From Bacteroidota bacterium (lineage in GTDB: Bacteria; Bacteroidota; Bacteroidia; 2-12-FULL-35-15), in the NCBI GenBank assembly GCA_016722565.1, contig JADKIU010000004.1, positions 186,001-250,000 on the forward strand: a stretch of 64,000 nt of DNA, written 5' to 3'. Shown here one piece after another: positions 45,315 through 54,310 of the stretch. Numbering within the stretch: position 1 is the first letter of the stretch; each line of letters starts with the position of its first letter. The notes beneath the pieces were generated by a model. That model did no database searches and was not told where the DNA came from. It worked only from the letters and a program-made list of their open reading frames with translations. The position numbers were made by a program, and so were the translations under genes.

Positions 45315-46853
45315 ATGAAAAAAGACAAGCGATTTATTATTTTGATTTTATTGTGGCTGTTTTTGCCGCATGCGCTCTTTTCTCAAACCCCCGTTGCCGA
45401 TTCGCTTACTTTACTCATAAAAAAGGATAAGCCGGATACGAATAAAGTAAATCATCTCCATCAATTGGCCATCGAATTATGGGGGAATTTAGATACGGCA
45501 ATCATCTGTACTTCAAAAGCGCTTGAATTGGCTGAGCAAATTCAATTTGGTGAGAACGAAAAAGGATGGTTGAAAGGAATCGCAAAGTCCAATTACCTCT
45601 TAGGTGTTTTTAATTTTGATAAAGGAAATTTTCATTTAGCCCTTTCCTACAACTCTGCTGCTCTTAAAGTGTGGGAGCAATTGGAAAAGATAACCACTGA
45701 TCCTGTTACTTTAAAACAAGTTCGAATTGCAAAAGCAAAATCGATTGGGGAAATTGGGAATGCGTATTTCGGACAAAGTAATTATCCGAAAGCGTTGGAA
45801 TATCAACTTAGAGCATTGAAATTAAGCGAGGAATTGCAGCAAAAAAAGGCTATAGGTAATATCATGGGAAATATTGGGAATATTTATTCTGATCAAAAAG
45901 AATACGAAAAGGCTATTGAATATTATTTGAAATCCTTGAAGGTTGGAAGAAAGTTGGGTAACAAATACGATATGTCCATCGATCTTCGAAACATCGCAAT
46001 CGTTTATAGCAAGATGGGGAATGGCTATAAACAGTTGGAGTATTCCATGATGGCTTTAAAGGTTTCCAAGGAGTTGGGGTATGATTTAGAAACGGCAAAC
46101 AATTTAATTTCTGTCGGTTCGGCCATTCAAAACCTTGCCGATTCCGCGTTGCATTCTGGAGAGACTTACGAGCAATTGAAACCCCAGTATGATAAAGCCA
46201 TGGGGTATTTCCAGGAATCGTTAAAGTTGGAGAAAGAGCAGGGCAATCTTTTCGGTGAAGCAATGAACTACTCAAACATTGCAGGAATTTGTATTGCTCA
46301 AAAAAAGTATGCCGAAGCTGAAACGTATTTGTTAAAGGCACTCGCTATTGATTCAACATTGGGTTCTTTGAGTCAGATTAAAGAAATACACGAAGGCTTA
46401 AGTGAAGTGTATTATCTAAAAGGTGATTATAAAAAGTCGTTGCTCCACACAAAATTGTTTTCGCAAACAAAAGATACACTCTTCAACGAAGAGAAGAATA
46501 ATGAAATTACAAAGCATGAAATGAACTACGAATTCGAGAAGAAAGAGGCTGCACTAATAGCTGAACAAGATAAAAAGGAAGCATTAGCAGAAGCTGATCG
46601 AAAGCGCCAAGCTGTTTTTTTATGGTTGATTGCAATCCTCGCTATTGCAGTTGCAACCACGGCTGTTATTGTATGGCGGTCCTTGCGATTTACGAAGCAA
46701 CAACAGGTGGTGATTGAACAGCAAAAAATTGTAGTGGAAGAAAAGCAACGCGAAGTATTGGATAGTATTCATTACGCCAAACGAATTCAGCAATCGTTGT
46801 TGCCGACAGAAAAGTACATTGCTAAAAACTTAAACCGATTAAAGGAACGTTAG
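45315..46853 (+). CDS. TPR - membrane - coiled-coil protein, third paralogue
   Basis: The intact 512-residue protein has a signal peptide (LFSQ near residue 22). TPR-type helices run to about residue 390 (NIGNAYFGQSNYPKALEYQLRALKL type). A helix-rich charged segment, a membrane helix (FLWLIAILAIAVATTAVIVW, about 436-455), a short coiled coil and the shared tail DSIHYAKRIQQSLLPTEKYIAKNLNRLKER follow. The TPRs would be outside the inner membrane and the tail inside. It is divergent from the second paralogue across a 76-bp gap and followed after 1 bp by the fourth. Confidence 0.82.
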   Translation: MKKDKRFIILILLWLFLPHALFSQTPVADSLTLLIKKDKPDTNKVNHLHQLAIELWGNLDTAIICTSKALELAEQIQFGENEKGWLKGIAKSNYLLGVFNFDKGNFHLALSYNSAALKVWEQLEKITTDPVTLKQVRIAKAKSIGEIGNAYFGQSNYPKALEYQLRALKLSEELQQKKAIGNIMGNIGNIYSDQKEYEKAIEYYLKSLKVGRKLGNKYDMSIDLRNIAIVYSKMGNGYKQLEYSMMALKVSKELGYDLETANNLISVGSAIQNLADSALHSGETYEQLKPQYDKAMGYFQESLKLEKEQGNLFGEAMNYSNIAGICIAQKKYAEAETYLLKALAIDSTLGSLSQIKEIHEGLSEVYYLKGDYKKSLLHTKLFSQTKDTLFNEEKNNEITKHEMNYEFEKKEAALIAEQDKKEALAEADRKRQAVFLWLIAILAIAVATTAVIVWRSLRFTKQQQVVIEQQKIVVEEKQREVLDSIHYAKRIQQSLLPTEKYIAKNLNRLKER

Positions 46854-46854
46854 G

Positions 46855-48492
46855 ATGTTTTTGATTTCGCACATACGTAAAATTCTTTTTGTTTGGCTGC
46901 TAACAGCAACCATTGGATTTGGGTATGCACAAAACAGAAAAATTGATTCCTTACTTTCTTTGATTAAAATCGAAAAGGAGGAAACATCCAGACTGGATTA
47001 TACAAATACAGTTTCGCGTGAGTTCATCAATATCGGCATGTATCATGAAGGTTACCGCTACGCAAATAATGTGATTGATAATTGCAACCGTCTCTTGTCT
47101 GCAAGTAATTCTAGCAATTCCGATTCACTTATTTTAAATAAAAAAGCAACGGCCTTAAACAACATTGGTGTGTTGTGCAAGGAGCAAGGCGATTATGCAA
47201 ATGCATTGGAGCACTTATCGAAAGCTTTAAAAATTGACGAAGAAATTAATGATCGTGCAGGGATGGCGAAGCGGTATGGGAATATTGGTATCGTCTACAT
47301 GAATAAAGGTGATTATTCGAATGCACTTGATTATTTTACAAAGTCGTTGGCAATCGATGAATCATTCGATAATAAAAAGGGAATTGCATCTTCTTGCTCA
47401 AACATCGGATTGGTTTGTTATTACAAAGGCGACTTCCCAAGCGCTTTATCCAGTTATTTTAAGGCATTAAAAATGGCCGAAGCGCTTGAAAATAAGAGCA
47501 TGGTTTCTACCATCTATGGCAACTTGGGGCTCGTTTACAATGCGCAAAAAAACAGCGAAAAAGCACTCGTGTATTATTTTAAAGCACTTCAATTGGATGA
47601 AGAAATAGGAAACAAAAGTGGTGTGGCGCGCCACTTAAGTACTATCGGCTTAGTTCATAGCGATAGAGGAGAATACGAAAAAGCATTGGAATACTATGAC
47701 CGCAGTTTAAAAATCAACGAAGAAATAGAAAATGAGGATGGAAAAATAAACCAACTGGGAAACATCGGAATTGTATACAAACAAATGGCAGAAAAGAACC
47801 AGAATGCCGTTCAACAAGCAGCATTGTTTCAGTTGGCCTTGGATTACGATTTCAAAGCCTTGAATTTGGCGAAGCAGGCGGGAGACAAAAGAAGTATGAC
47901 GATTAATTTGGGGAATATTGCCGGTATTTATGCTGTTTTAAAAAACTACATTACTGCTGAACAGTATTATTTGGAAGCATTGAAGGTTGATACATTGATT
48001 GGTTTTCTGCATCATTTGTCCAATACCTATTACGAGTTAAGTGTTTTGTATGAAGCCACCGGAAAGTATCAAAAGTCGGTTGATTATTATCGATTGTACC
48101 AAAACACAAAGGATAAGCTGTTTAACGAAGAAAAGAGCAAAGAGATTACACGTTATGAAATGACCTATGAATTCGAAAGAAAGCAAGATGCACTGAAAGC
48201 TGAACAGGAAAAGAGGGAATTGGTAGCGAAAGCAGAGAAAAAACGTCAAAATATATGGATCTGGTTAATTGCAATTGTTGCATTTTTTGTTGCACTCATC
48301 ACCATCGTTGTGTTCCGATCTTTGCAAATTGCCCGCAAACAAAAGCTTATAATCGAATATCAAAAAGAATTGGTGGAAGAGAAACAACGCGAAATTATGG
48401 ATAGTATCTATTATGCCAGAAGGATACAACGCTCGTTATTGCCTACCGAAAAGTACATCGATAAAAGTTTTAAGAGGTTAATTCAACGGTAA
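46855..48492 (+). CDS. TPR - membrane - coiled-coil protein, fourth paralogue
   Basis: The intact 545-residue protein has a signal peptide (GYAQ near residue 23) and about nine TPR-like units (NIGIVYMNKGDYSNALDYFTKSL type). A membrane helix (WIWLIAIVAFFVALITIVVF, about 468-487), a coiled coil (QKELVEEKQREIMDS) and the tail YYARRIQRSLLPTEKYIDKSFKRLIQR close it. It is in an operon with the third paralogue. Like its sisters it ends where many Bacteroidota relatives continue into a phosphatase domain, so it may be a sensor that needs a separate output partner. Confidence 0.82.
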   Translation: MFLISHIRKILFVWLLTATIGFGYAQNRKIDSLLSLIKIEKEETSRLDYTNTVSREFINIGMYHEGYRYANNVIDNCNRLLSASNSSNSDSLILNKKATALNNIGVLCKEQGDYANALEHLSKALKIDEEINDRAGMAKRYGNIGIVYMNKGDYSNALDYFTKSLAIDESFDNKKGIASSCSNIGLVCYYKGDFPSALSSYFKALKMAEALENKSMVSTIYGNLGLVYNAQKNSEKALVYYFKALQLDEEIGNKSGVARHLSTIGLVHSDRGEYEKALEYYDRSLKINEEIENEDGKINQLGNIGIVYKQMAEKNQNAVQQAALFQLALDYDFKALNLAKQAGDKRSMTINLGNIAGIYAVLKNYITAEQYYLEALKVDTLIGFLHHLSNTYYELSVLYEATGKYQKSVDYYRLYQNTKDKLFNEEKSKEITRYEMTYEFERKQDALKAEQEKRELVAKAEKKRQNIWIWLIAIVAFFVALITIVVFRSLQIARKQKLIIEYQKELVEEKQREIMDSIYYARRIQRSLLPTEKYIDKSFKRLIQR

Positions 48493-48580
48493 TTACCTCT
48501 AAAGTCAATCGGTTTTGCTGCTATTTTTCTCCAAAAAGCAGTAAAATCAAAATATTTCACCCATTCCCATTTATTTAGTG

Positions 48581-48588
48581 TATCTTTG
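48581..48588 (+). promoter_or_regulatory. Promoter -7 box (TATCTTTG) of the cold-shock gene
   Basis: TATCTTTG lies 33 bases before the start codon, with a weak TTTC -33 box at 48555-48558 (22-base spacer). Confidence 0.55.
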
Positions 48589-48621
48589 CAGTAATTATTA
48601 ATCAAAATATTATTATCAAAA

Positions 48622-48813
48622 ATGAAAAATGGAATTGTAAAGTTTTTTAATGAAACAAAAGGATTTGGTTTTATTAAAGCAAATGACTCAGGTGAAGAAT
48701 TTTTTGTTCACGTGTCAGGCCTAAAAGAAGAAATCCGTCAAAATGACGAAGTTCTTTTCGAAGTTCAAGAAGGCAAAAAAGGTTTAAATGCTGTAAACGT
48801 AAGATTAGCATAA
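48622..48813 (+). CDS. Cold-shock domain protein
   Basis: The 63-residue single-domain protein binds single-stranded RNA and DNA. The start NGIVKFFNETKGFGFIKAND carries RNP1 (GFGFI), and FFVHVSGL carries RNP2. The end GLNAVNVRLA is typical. It stands alone between its promoter box and a terminator. Which of the cold-shock paralogues it is cannot be told, so no symbol is given. Confidence 0.95.
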   Translation: MKNGIVKFFNETKGFGFIKANDSGEEFFVHVSGLKEEIRQNDEVLFEVQEGKKGLNAVNVRLA

Positions 48814-48836
48814 TTATAATCATCTATAATTTACCT

Positions 48837-48873
48837 AAAAAGTCCCGTTTTTTATTAAAACGGGACTTTTTTT
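48837..48873 (+). terminator. Terminator of the cold-shock gene
   Basis: AAAAGTCCCGTTTT and AAAACGGGACTTTT form a 14-bp stem followed by more T, 24 bp after the stop. Confidence 0.9.
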
Positions 48874-49001
48874 GTTCAAAATTGTCCCGAAAACGATAGA
48901 ATTCATAACGTTTTCCTTTTTTAACTCCTTCCTTCAGCCTTCCTCCCGAAAAATATGAGGGTTTATTGGCTTATTTTCTATATTTCTAGGTATAAAATTC
49001 T

Positions 49002-49009
49002 TATTTTTG
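49002..49009 (+). promoter_or_regulatory. Promoter -7 box (TATTTTTG) of tig
   Basis: TATTTTTG matches TAnnTTTG, 52 bases before the tig ATG. The next bases, TGTCCCTTTAAAAAAGAG, are strikingly like those after the rpsF box (CGTCCCTTTTAGAAAAAAGG). Confidence 0.6.
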
Positions 49010-49060
49010 TGTCCCTTTAAAAAAGAGCAACAATTAGTAACAATCTAACCATAAATTACA

Positions 49061-50401
49061 ATGAACATTATTCAAGAAAACATTGATGAATTAAACGCAG
49101 TATTAAAAGTGAAAGTGGTAGCAAATGATTATTTGCCAAAGGTGGAAACTGCATTGAAAGATTATCAGAAAAAAGCGTCTATCCCAGGATTCCGTCCAGG
49201 TAAAGTACCAACCGGCATGATCAAAAAAATGTATGGTAAATCCATCATGGTGGACGAAATCAATAAATTATTGAACGATTCTCTTTATAACTATTTACAC
49301 GAAAATAAAATTGAAGTTCTTGGAAATCCTTTGCCGAAAGCGGATAGCGTTATCGATTGGGACAACCAACAAGAATTTGAATTTTTATACGAGATGGGAT
49401 TAGCTCCTAAGTTCTCCGTAGAATTGTCTCCAAAAGATAAATTTGTTTATCAAACCGTAAAAATTGATGATGAATTGGTGAACAAGTATGTAACCGATAT
49501 CGCAAAACGTTACGGAAAAGTAGAAAGTGTTGAAGTTTCTGAAGAAGCTGATTTACTAAATGGTGATTTTGTGGAGTTAGATGCGAACGGTGAAATTTTG
49601 GCCGGAGGTATTTTCAAAACTGGTTCTTTGTTTTTAGATCGCGTGAAAGATGCGGCTACTAAAAAAGCATTGACCGGTCTTAAGAAAGATGATAAAGTAG
49701 TTGTGGACGCACAAAAATTGTCTGAAAATGCAACAGACCTTGCAGCGTTATTAGGTATTGATAAAGAAAAAGCAGAAAGCTTAAACTGCAAATTACAATT
49801 TACTGTGAAAGGCATCAGCCGTTTAGCTGCTGCTGAAATCAACCAAGAATTTTTTAATAAAATTTATGGTGAAGGAAATGTTACAACTGAGGAAGAGTTC
49901 AAAGCAAAAATTAAAGATGAATTGGCGAATATGTTTGTAAATGACAGCGAGCGTAAATTCTATAACGATGTAGTTGAACATTTGATGAATAAAATCAACT
50001 TCAATTTGCCAACTGAATTCTTAAAAAGATGGATTGTTGCGGCAAATGAAAAACCGGTAACATTCGAACAAGTAGATTCTGAATTCGATAATTATTCGAA
50101 AGGATTAAAATGGCAATTGATTGAAAATAAAATCATCAAAGACAATAATTTGGAAGTATCCAAAGAAGAAGTAGTGGATCATACCAAAGAATTAATCATT
50201 CAGCAATTTGCTCAAATGGGCCAAGGAGACATGGGCGAGGAAGAATTAAACCAAACTGCTCAACGTGTGCTTTCAAACCAAGAAGAAGCAAAGAAATTGT
50301 ATGAGAAACTATACGGTCAAAAAGTAATGAACTTATTTAAAACCAAATTTACATTGGAAAATAAGGAAGTTGCCTATGATGATTTCTTTAAAAAAGCGTA
50401 A
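49061..50401 (+). CDS. tig: Trigger factor
   Basis: This ribosome-associated chaperone folds nascent chains. The N-terminal ribosome-binding signature appears as IPGFRPGKVPTGMIKKMYG (about residues 43-61). A divergent middle (PPIase-like) domain covers about 150-250, and the helical C-terminal arms run to residue 446. The length is normal for the phylum. It lies before clpP and clpX on the same strand, a conserved order, although palindromic repeats occupy both gaps. Confidence 0.94.
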   Translation: MNIIQENIDELNAVLKVKVVANDYLPKVETALKDYQKKASIPGFRPGKVPTGMIKKMYGKSIMVDEINKLLNDSLYNYLHENKIEVLGNPLPKADSVIDWDNQQEFEFLYEMGLAPKFSVELSPKDKFVYQTVKIDDELVNKYVTDIAKRYGKVESVEVSEEADLLNGDFVELDANGEILAGGIFKTGSLFLDRVKDAATKKALTGLKKDDKVVVDAQKLSENATDLAALLGIDKEKAESLNCKLQFTVKGISRLAAAEINQEFFNKIYGEGNVTTEEEFKAKIKDELANMFVNDSERKFYNDVVEHLMNKINFNLPTEFLKRWIVAANEKPVTFEQVDSEFDNYSKGLKWQLIENKIIKDNNLEVSKEEVVDHTKELIIQQFAQMGQGDMGEEELNQTAQRVLSNQEEAKKLYEKLYGQKVMNLFKTKFTLENKEVAYDDFFKKA

Positions 50402-50407
50402 ACATTT

Positions 50408-50465
50408 TAATGGCAATGTTTGTTGATTGGTCATTTCGAGCGGAGTCGAGAAATCTTGCCATTAA
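50408..50465. repeat. Palindromic intergenic element between tig and clpP
   Basis: TTAATGGCAA (50408-50417) and TTGCCATTAA (50456-50465) are perfect inverted arms around an inner palindrome tcatttcgagcggagtcgagaaat. It looks like an interspersed repetitive palindrome; it may also stop or stabilise tig transcripts. Confidence 0.65.
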
Positions 50466-50543
50466 TTGGAACAAATAATTTTAGGAAATGAGATTTGTTT
50501 GTACCTTGTAACAGTATTTAAAAACCTATTAAACTAAAAAAAT

Positions 50544-51218
50544 ATGTTTAACGACAACGAATTCAGAAAATATGCTGTAAAGCACAAAGGAATCAGTGGA
50601 CATACATTTGATTCGTATACCAAACACAATGTTTCTAACATTACTCCTTACATTATTGAGGAGCGTCAGTTAAACGTTACACAAATGGACGTTTTCTCTC
50701 GTTTGATGATGGATCGTGTTATCTTCTTAGGTACAGGAATCGATGATCAAGTAGCAAACATTATCCAAGCTCAATTATTGTTTTTACAATCGTTAGATGC
50801 TAAAAAAGACATTCAAATTTATTTGAATAGTCCAGGTGGTTCTGTTTATGCAGGATTAGGAATTTATGACACCATGCAATACATCACTCCGGATGTAGCA
50901 ACTATCTGTACAGGTATGGCTGCTTCCATGGGAGCAGTATTGATGTGTGCTGGTGCAAAAGGAAAACGTACAGCTTTAAAACATGCTCGTGTGATGATTC
51001 ACCAACCATTAGGTGGTGCTGAAGGACAAGCTTCTGATATCGAAATCACAGCACGTGAAATTCAAAAATTGAAAAAAGAATTGTACGATATCATTGCAAA
51101 CCATAGCGGACAAACCTACGAAAAGGTATGGGCGGATAGTGATCGCGACTACTGGATGACTTCAGAAGAAGCAAAAGCGTATGGTATGGTGGATGAAGTA
51201 TTAGTGAAAGCGAAATAA
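50544..51218 (+). CDS. clpP: ATP-dependent Clp protease proteolytic subunit
   Basis: This serine peptidase forms the ClpP double ring. The catalytic Ser128 lies in GMAASMGA and His153 in MIHQPLGG; an Asp near residue 202 (SDRDYWM) completes the triad. The substrate-pocket motif YLNSPGGSVYAGL is present. At 224 residues it includes an N-terminal extension of about 30 residues, usual in Bacteroidota. clpX follows after 200 bp of repeats. Confidence 0.97.
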   Translation: MFNDNEFRKYAVKHKGISGHTFDSYTKHNVSNITPYIIEERQLNVTQMDVFSRLMMDRVIFLGTGIDDQVANIIQAQLLFLQSLDAKKDIQIYLNSPGGSVYAGLGIYDTMQYITPDVATICTGMAASMGAVLMCAGAKGKRTALKHARVMIHQPLGGAEGQASDIEITAREIQKLKKELYDIIANHSGQTYEKVWADSDRDYWMTSEEAKAYGMVDEVLVKAK

Positions 51219-51246
51219 ATTTCGGAGAGAAAATTATATTTTTTGT

Positions 51247-51400
51247 AGTCATGCCGTGCTCCGACACGGCATCTGCTTTTTAGAATAGCGGCTTTCAATT
51301 AGGAGATAAATCTCTCCACGTTGGTCGAGATGACAGTTATAAACTTGGTCGAGATGACAGTAGTAAATGTCCTTTCGACCGAAGTGGAGAAATCTCATTC
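51247..51400. repeat. Cluster of interspersed palindromic repeats between clpP and clpX
   Basis: The first element is a perfect hairpin ATGCCGTG-ctccga-CACGGCAT (51251-51272). After it, the motif ggtcgagatgacag occurs twice (near 51324 and 51345) and tttcgaccgaagtggagaaatctc (near 51373) faces gataaatctctcc (near 51303) as an inverted partner. The 200-bp gap has no gene. Confidence 0.65.
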
Positions 51401-51418
51401 GAAAATAAGAAACAAATA

Positions 51419-52666
51419 ATGGCAAAAGAAGAAAAAGAAATAAAATGTTCGTTTTGTGGTCGCACAAAAAAGGATACAGATGTATTGATAGCTGGAATCA
51501 CCGGTCATATCTGTAATCACTGTGTGGCGCAAGCTCAAACGATTGTGAAGGATGAAATAGGAGCAAAAACTGCTTCTACGTTTAGTGCTGTTCAGTTGAT
51601 GAAACCGATTGACATTAAAAAGCATTTGGATGAATACATCATCGGTCAGGATGAAGCTAAAAAAGTACTTTCTGTTGCGGTGTATAATCATTACAAACGT
51701 TTGATATTGAGTCAAACCAAAACTACCGCCAAGGATGAAATTGAAGTAGATAAATCGAATGTGATTATGGTGGGTGAAACAGGAACCGGCAAAACCCTTC
51801 TTGCGCGTACCATTGCCAAAGTATTGAATGTTCCTTTTTGTATTGCCGATGCCACTGTTTTAACAGAAGCAGGATATGTTGGGGAAGATGTGGAAAGCAT
51901 TTTATCGCGTTTGTTGCAAGCTGCAGATTTTGATGTGGCTGCTGCTGAACGTGGAATTGTATTCATTGATGAGATTGATAAAATTGCACGTAAAAGTGAT
52001 AACCCGTCCATCACGCGTGACGTTTCCGGTGAAGGTGTGCAACAAGGTTTGTTGAAATTGTTGGAAGGTTCAGTGGTTGGTGTTCCTCCTCAAGGTGGAC
52101 GAAAACATCCGGAGCAAAAAATGATTCAGGTGAATACGAAAAATATTTTGTTCATCTGTGGTGGTGCGTTTGACGGAATCACGCGCAACATTGGTAGCCG
52201 CTTGAGCACACAAGCAATCGGTTATGCTATGAATAAAGAGATTGAGAATGTTGACAAAGATAATTTACTTCAATATGTTTCTCCGCAAGATTTAAAAAGC
52301 TTCGGATTAATTCCCGAGTTGATTGGTCGTTTGCCCGTTTTAACGTATTTAAATCCGTTGGATGCTGAAACATTGTTGCGTATTTTGAGTGAGCCTAAAA
52401 ATGCCTTGATTAAACAATACACACATTTGTTTGATATGGATGGTGTGAAGATTAAGTTCGAAAAAGGTGTATTGGATTTTATTGTGGAAAAAGCAATGGA
52501 ATTTAAATTAGGTGCTCGTGGTTTACGCTCTATTTGTGAAGCGATTATGATGGATATGATGTTTGATACACCGTCCGATGCAGGAGTGAAGGAGATTAAT
52601 GTAACACTTCGTTATGCAAAAGATAAGTTGAAAAAATCTACATTGAATAAGTTGAAAGTGGCGTAG
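51419..52666 (+). CDS. clpX: ATP-dependent Clp protease ATP-binding subunit ClpX
   Basis: This AAA+ unfoldase feeds ClpP. The N-terminal zinc-binding domain has CSFCGR and CNHC (about residues 10-38). The P-loop GETGTGKT starts near residue 119, the pore loop segment GYVGEDV near 155 and Walker B IVFIDEIDKI near 181. The ClpP-docking IGF loop is represented by ITRNIGSRLS and nearby residues less clearly. The length of 415 residues is standard. It converges on the next gene with a 5-bp gap. Confidence 0.97.
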   Translation: MAKEEKEIKCSFCGRTKKDTDVLIAGITGHICNHCVAQAQTIVKDEIGAKTASTFSAVQLMKPIDIKKHLDEYIIGQDEAKKVLSVAVYNHYKRLILSQTKTTAKDEIEVDKSNVIMVGETGTGKTLLARTIAKVLNVPFCIADATVLTEAGYVGEDVESILSRLLQAADFDVAAAERGIVFIDEIDKIARKSDNPSITRDVSGEGVQQGLLKLLEGSVVGVPPQGGRKHPEQKMIQVNTKNILFICGGAFDGITRNIGSRLSTQAIGYAMNKEIENVDKDNLLQYVSPQDLKSFGLIPELIGRLPVLTYLNPLDAETLLRILSEPKNALIKQYTHLFDMDGVKIKFEKGVLDFIVEKAMEFKLGARGLRSICEAIMMDMMFDTPSDAGVKEINVTLRYAKDKLKKSTLNKLKVA

Positions 52667-52671
52667 GGGAA

Positions 52672-54270
52672 TTAGTTGCCTAAAACTTGAACAAATCCTT
52701 TATACTCCTTTTCATGAACCGTTAGTAGATAATAATATACACCATCTATTGATGTTGTCCAGTTGTTAGTATAATTATCAGTATTTAATAAGATTGTGCC
52801 CCATCGATTATAAATTTGCAATTTTGAATTATTAGGTAATCGATTGATGTAAAATACGTCATTGTTTCCATCAGAGTTTGGAGTAAATACATTTGGAATG
52901 GAAGGTAAATACTCCACTTTAATTCGAACTTTCTTTTTGATAGCACATCCAAAGCCATTGTTGTCATCTGAGTATATGTATTCAATATCTTCTTCCGGAG
53001 TTATAATTGGGTTGGCGCAACTTGTACAGCTTAAGTAGGTAGAGGGTGTCCAAGTTATATTGCCACTTCCATTCGAAAATAGTGTTGCTGATGTACCCCA
53101 TATTATTGTTGTGTCGTATCCATCAAAAATAGATTCTCCCGGAGGGGATTGGTCGAAATAGTTTTCCGGGAAAGCTGGTAAACCATAATGGCAAGTACCA
53201 ATTATTGGAACTGATGCGGAAGAATAGTTGCATGCTGTTCCTGAAGAATTTGGATTGAAAATACAACTCAGTGAAGATTGACCATCTCTTGATAAATAAA
53301 TTTTATTGTCTTTGCCAATTTGGAATTGACAGAATGCAAAAGTATTATCGCCAATATACGTTTTGGTGCCGAGAATTGTTGAGTTGTTTCCCGAAGAGAC
53401 ATCCCATTGAAAAACTTTTGTTGCTCCCCAATTTCCCCCACTCGCATATAATTTTGAATTGTCTGGCGAAAAACTAATTCCATACCATGTTTCTTCATTG
53501 CTTAAATTTAGACAATTTGATAGTTTTCCGGTTAGTGAATTAAAGTCAAATAATTGAAGTGTATTGTCACCGCCATAATCACCATGTGCCATTGCGAATT
53601 TTTTTCCATTAGGGGAAAATTTTCCGGTTCCCCATCCTGCTTCTGCTGATGAAAAGCCAATTGAGCTTATTACTGGGGATGTTAACAATCCTGTAGAGTC
53701 CAAAAGGTATACATTGTAATTATTGCCAATTGCATCCTGAGAAATTATCCAATAATCGATACAATTTGCATGTTTTACAGCATGATTTATTTCAGCACAT
53801 GGTGTAAAGAGTAAAATGTTTTTTGTAATAACATCTCCCATTCCCGAGTTAGCAGCCATATCGATTATATGGTATCTAAATCCATTCAGCCCATCATTTT
53901 GATATTGGTCGGTGGTAAATAAATAGAAAATTTTTGTGGATCCGGGTTTCGGTACAATTAGTGCTGCCATCGTACTAGAAAAACCACCTAATAACCCGGA
54001 ACCGTTAGGCATTATTGTATGACTTGCATCCCATACAGTTTTTCCATCAGAATAGAATAACAGTGCACCTGTTATTGGATCACTCGCAGCAGAAGCCCCT
54101 TCAACATTATTAACCTGGCCACTTGAAATTGTAGTCGGTGTACCAGAAGAAAAGTCTAAGCCAGCAAACTGGCCAAAAAACCAAAAGTTAGTCTCATTCT
54201 GTGCTTCGGAAAATGTTGAGCACAAAATAAAAAATAAATTTAATAATATTAATCTTATATGAATTAACAC
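52672..54270 (-). CDS. Secreted protein with T9SS type B (gliding-motility-associated) sorting domain
   Basis: A GTG at 54270 is the best start and gives a signal peptide ending at SEAQ. The body of about 400 residues has beta-propeller-like repeats (FSPNGKKFAMAHGDYGGDNTLQLFDF, ISFSPDNSKLYASGG). The C-terminal 80 residues are the sorting domain: VFTPNSDGNNDVFYI, LQIYNRWG and DGVYYYLL. Such proteins are exported by T9SS and displayed at the surface. Length 532 residues; specific function unknown. Confidence 0.85.
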   Translation of the reverse strand: MLIHIRLILLNLFFILCSTFSEAQNETNFWFFGQFAGLDFSSGTPTTISSGQVNNVEGASAASDPITGALLFYSDGKTVWDASHTIMPNGSGLLGGFSSTMAALIVPKPGSTKIFYLFTTDQYQNDGLNGFRYHIIDMAANSGMGDVITKNILLFTPCAEINHAVKHANCIDYWIISQDAIGNNYNVYLLDSTGLLTSPVISSIGFSSAEAGWGTGKFSPNGKKFAMAHGDYGGDNTLQLFDFNSLTGKLSNCLNLSNEETWYGISFSPDNSKLYASGGNWGATKVFQWDVSSGNNSTILGTKTYIGDNTFAFCQFQIGKDNKIYLSRDGQSSLSCIFNPNSSGTACNYSSASVPIIGTCHYGLPAFPENYFDQSPPGESIFDGYDTTIIWGTSATLFSNGSGNITWTPSTYLSCTSCANPIITPEEDIEYIYSDDNNGFGCAIKKKVRIKVEYLPSIPNVFTPNSDGNNDVFYINRLPNNSKLQIYNRWGTILLNTDNYTNNWTTSIDGVYYYLLTVHEKEYKGFVQVLGN

Positions 54271-54310
54271 ATATTGAAATTACGAAATAAAGATGAGCTA
54301 AAAAAATACT

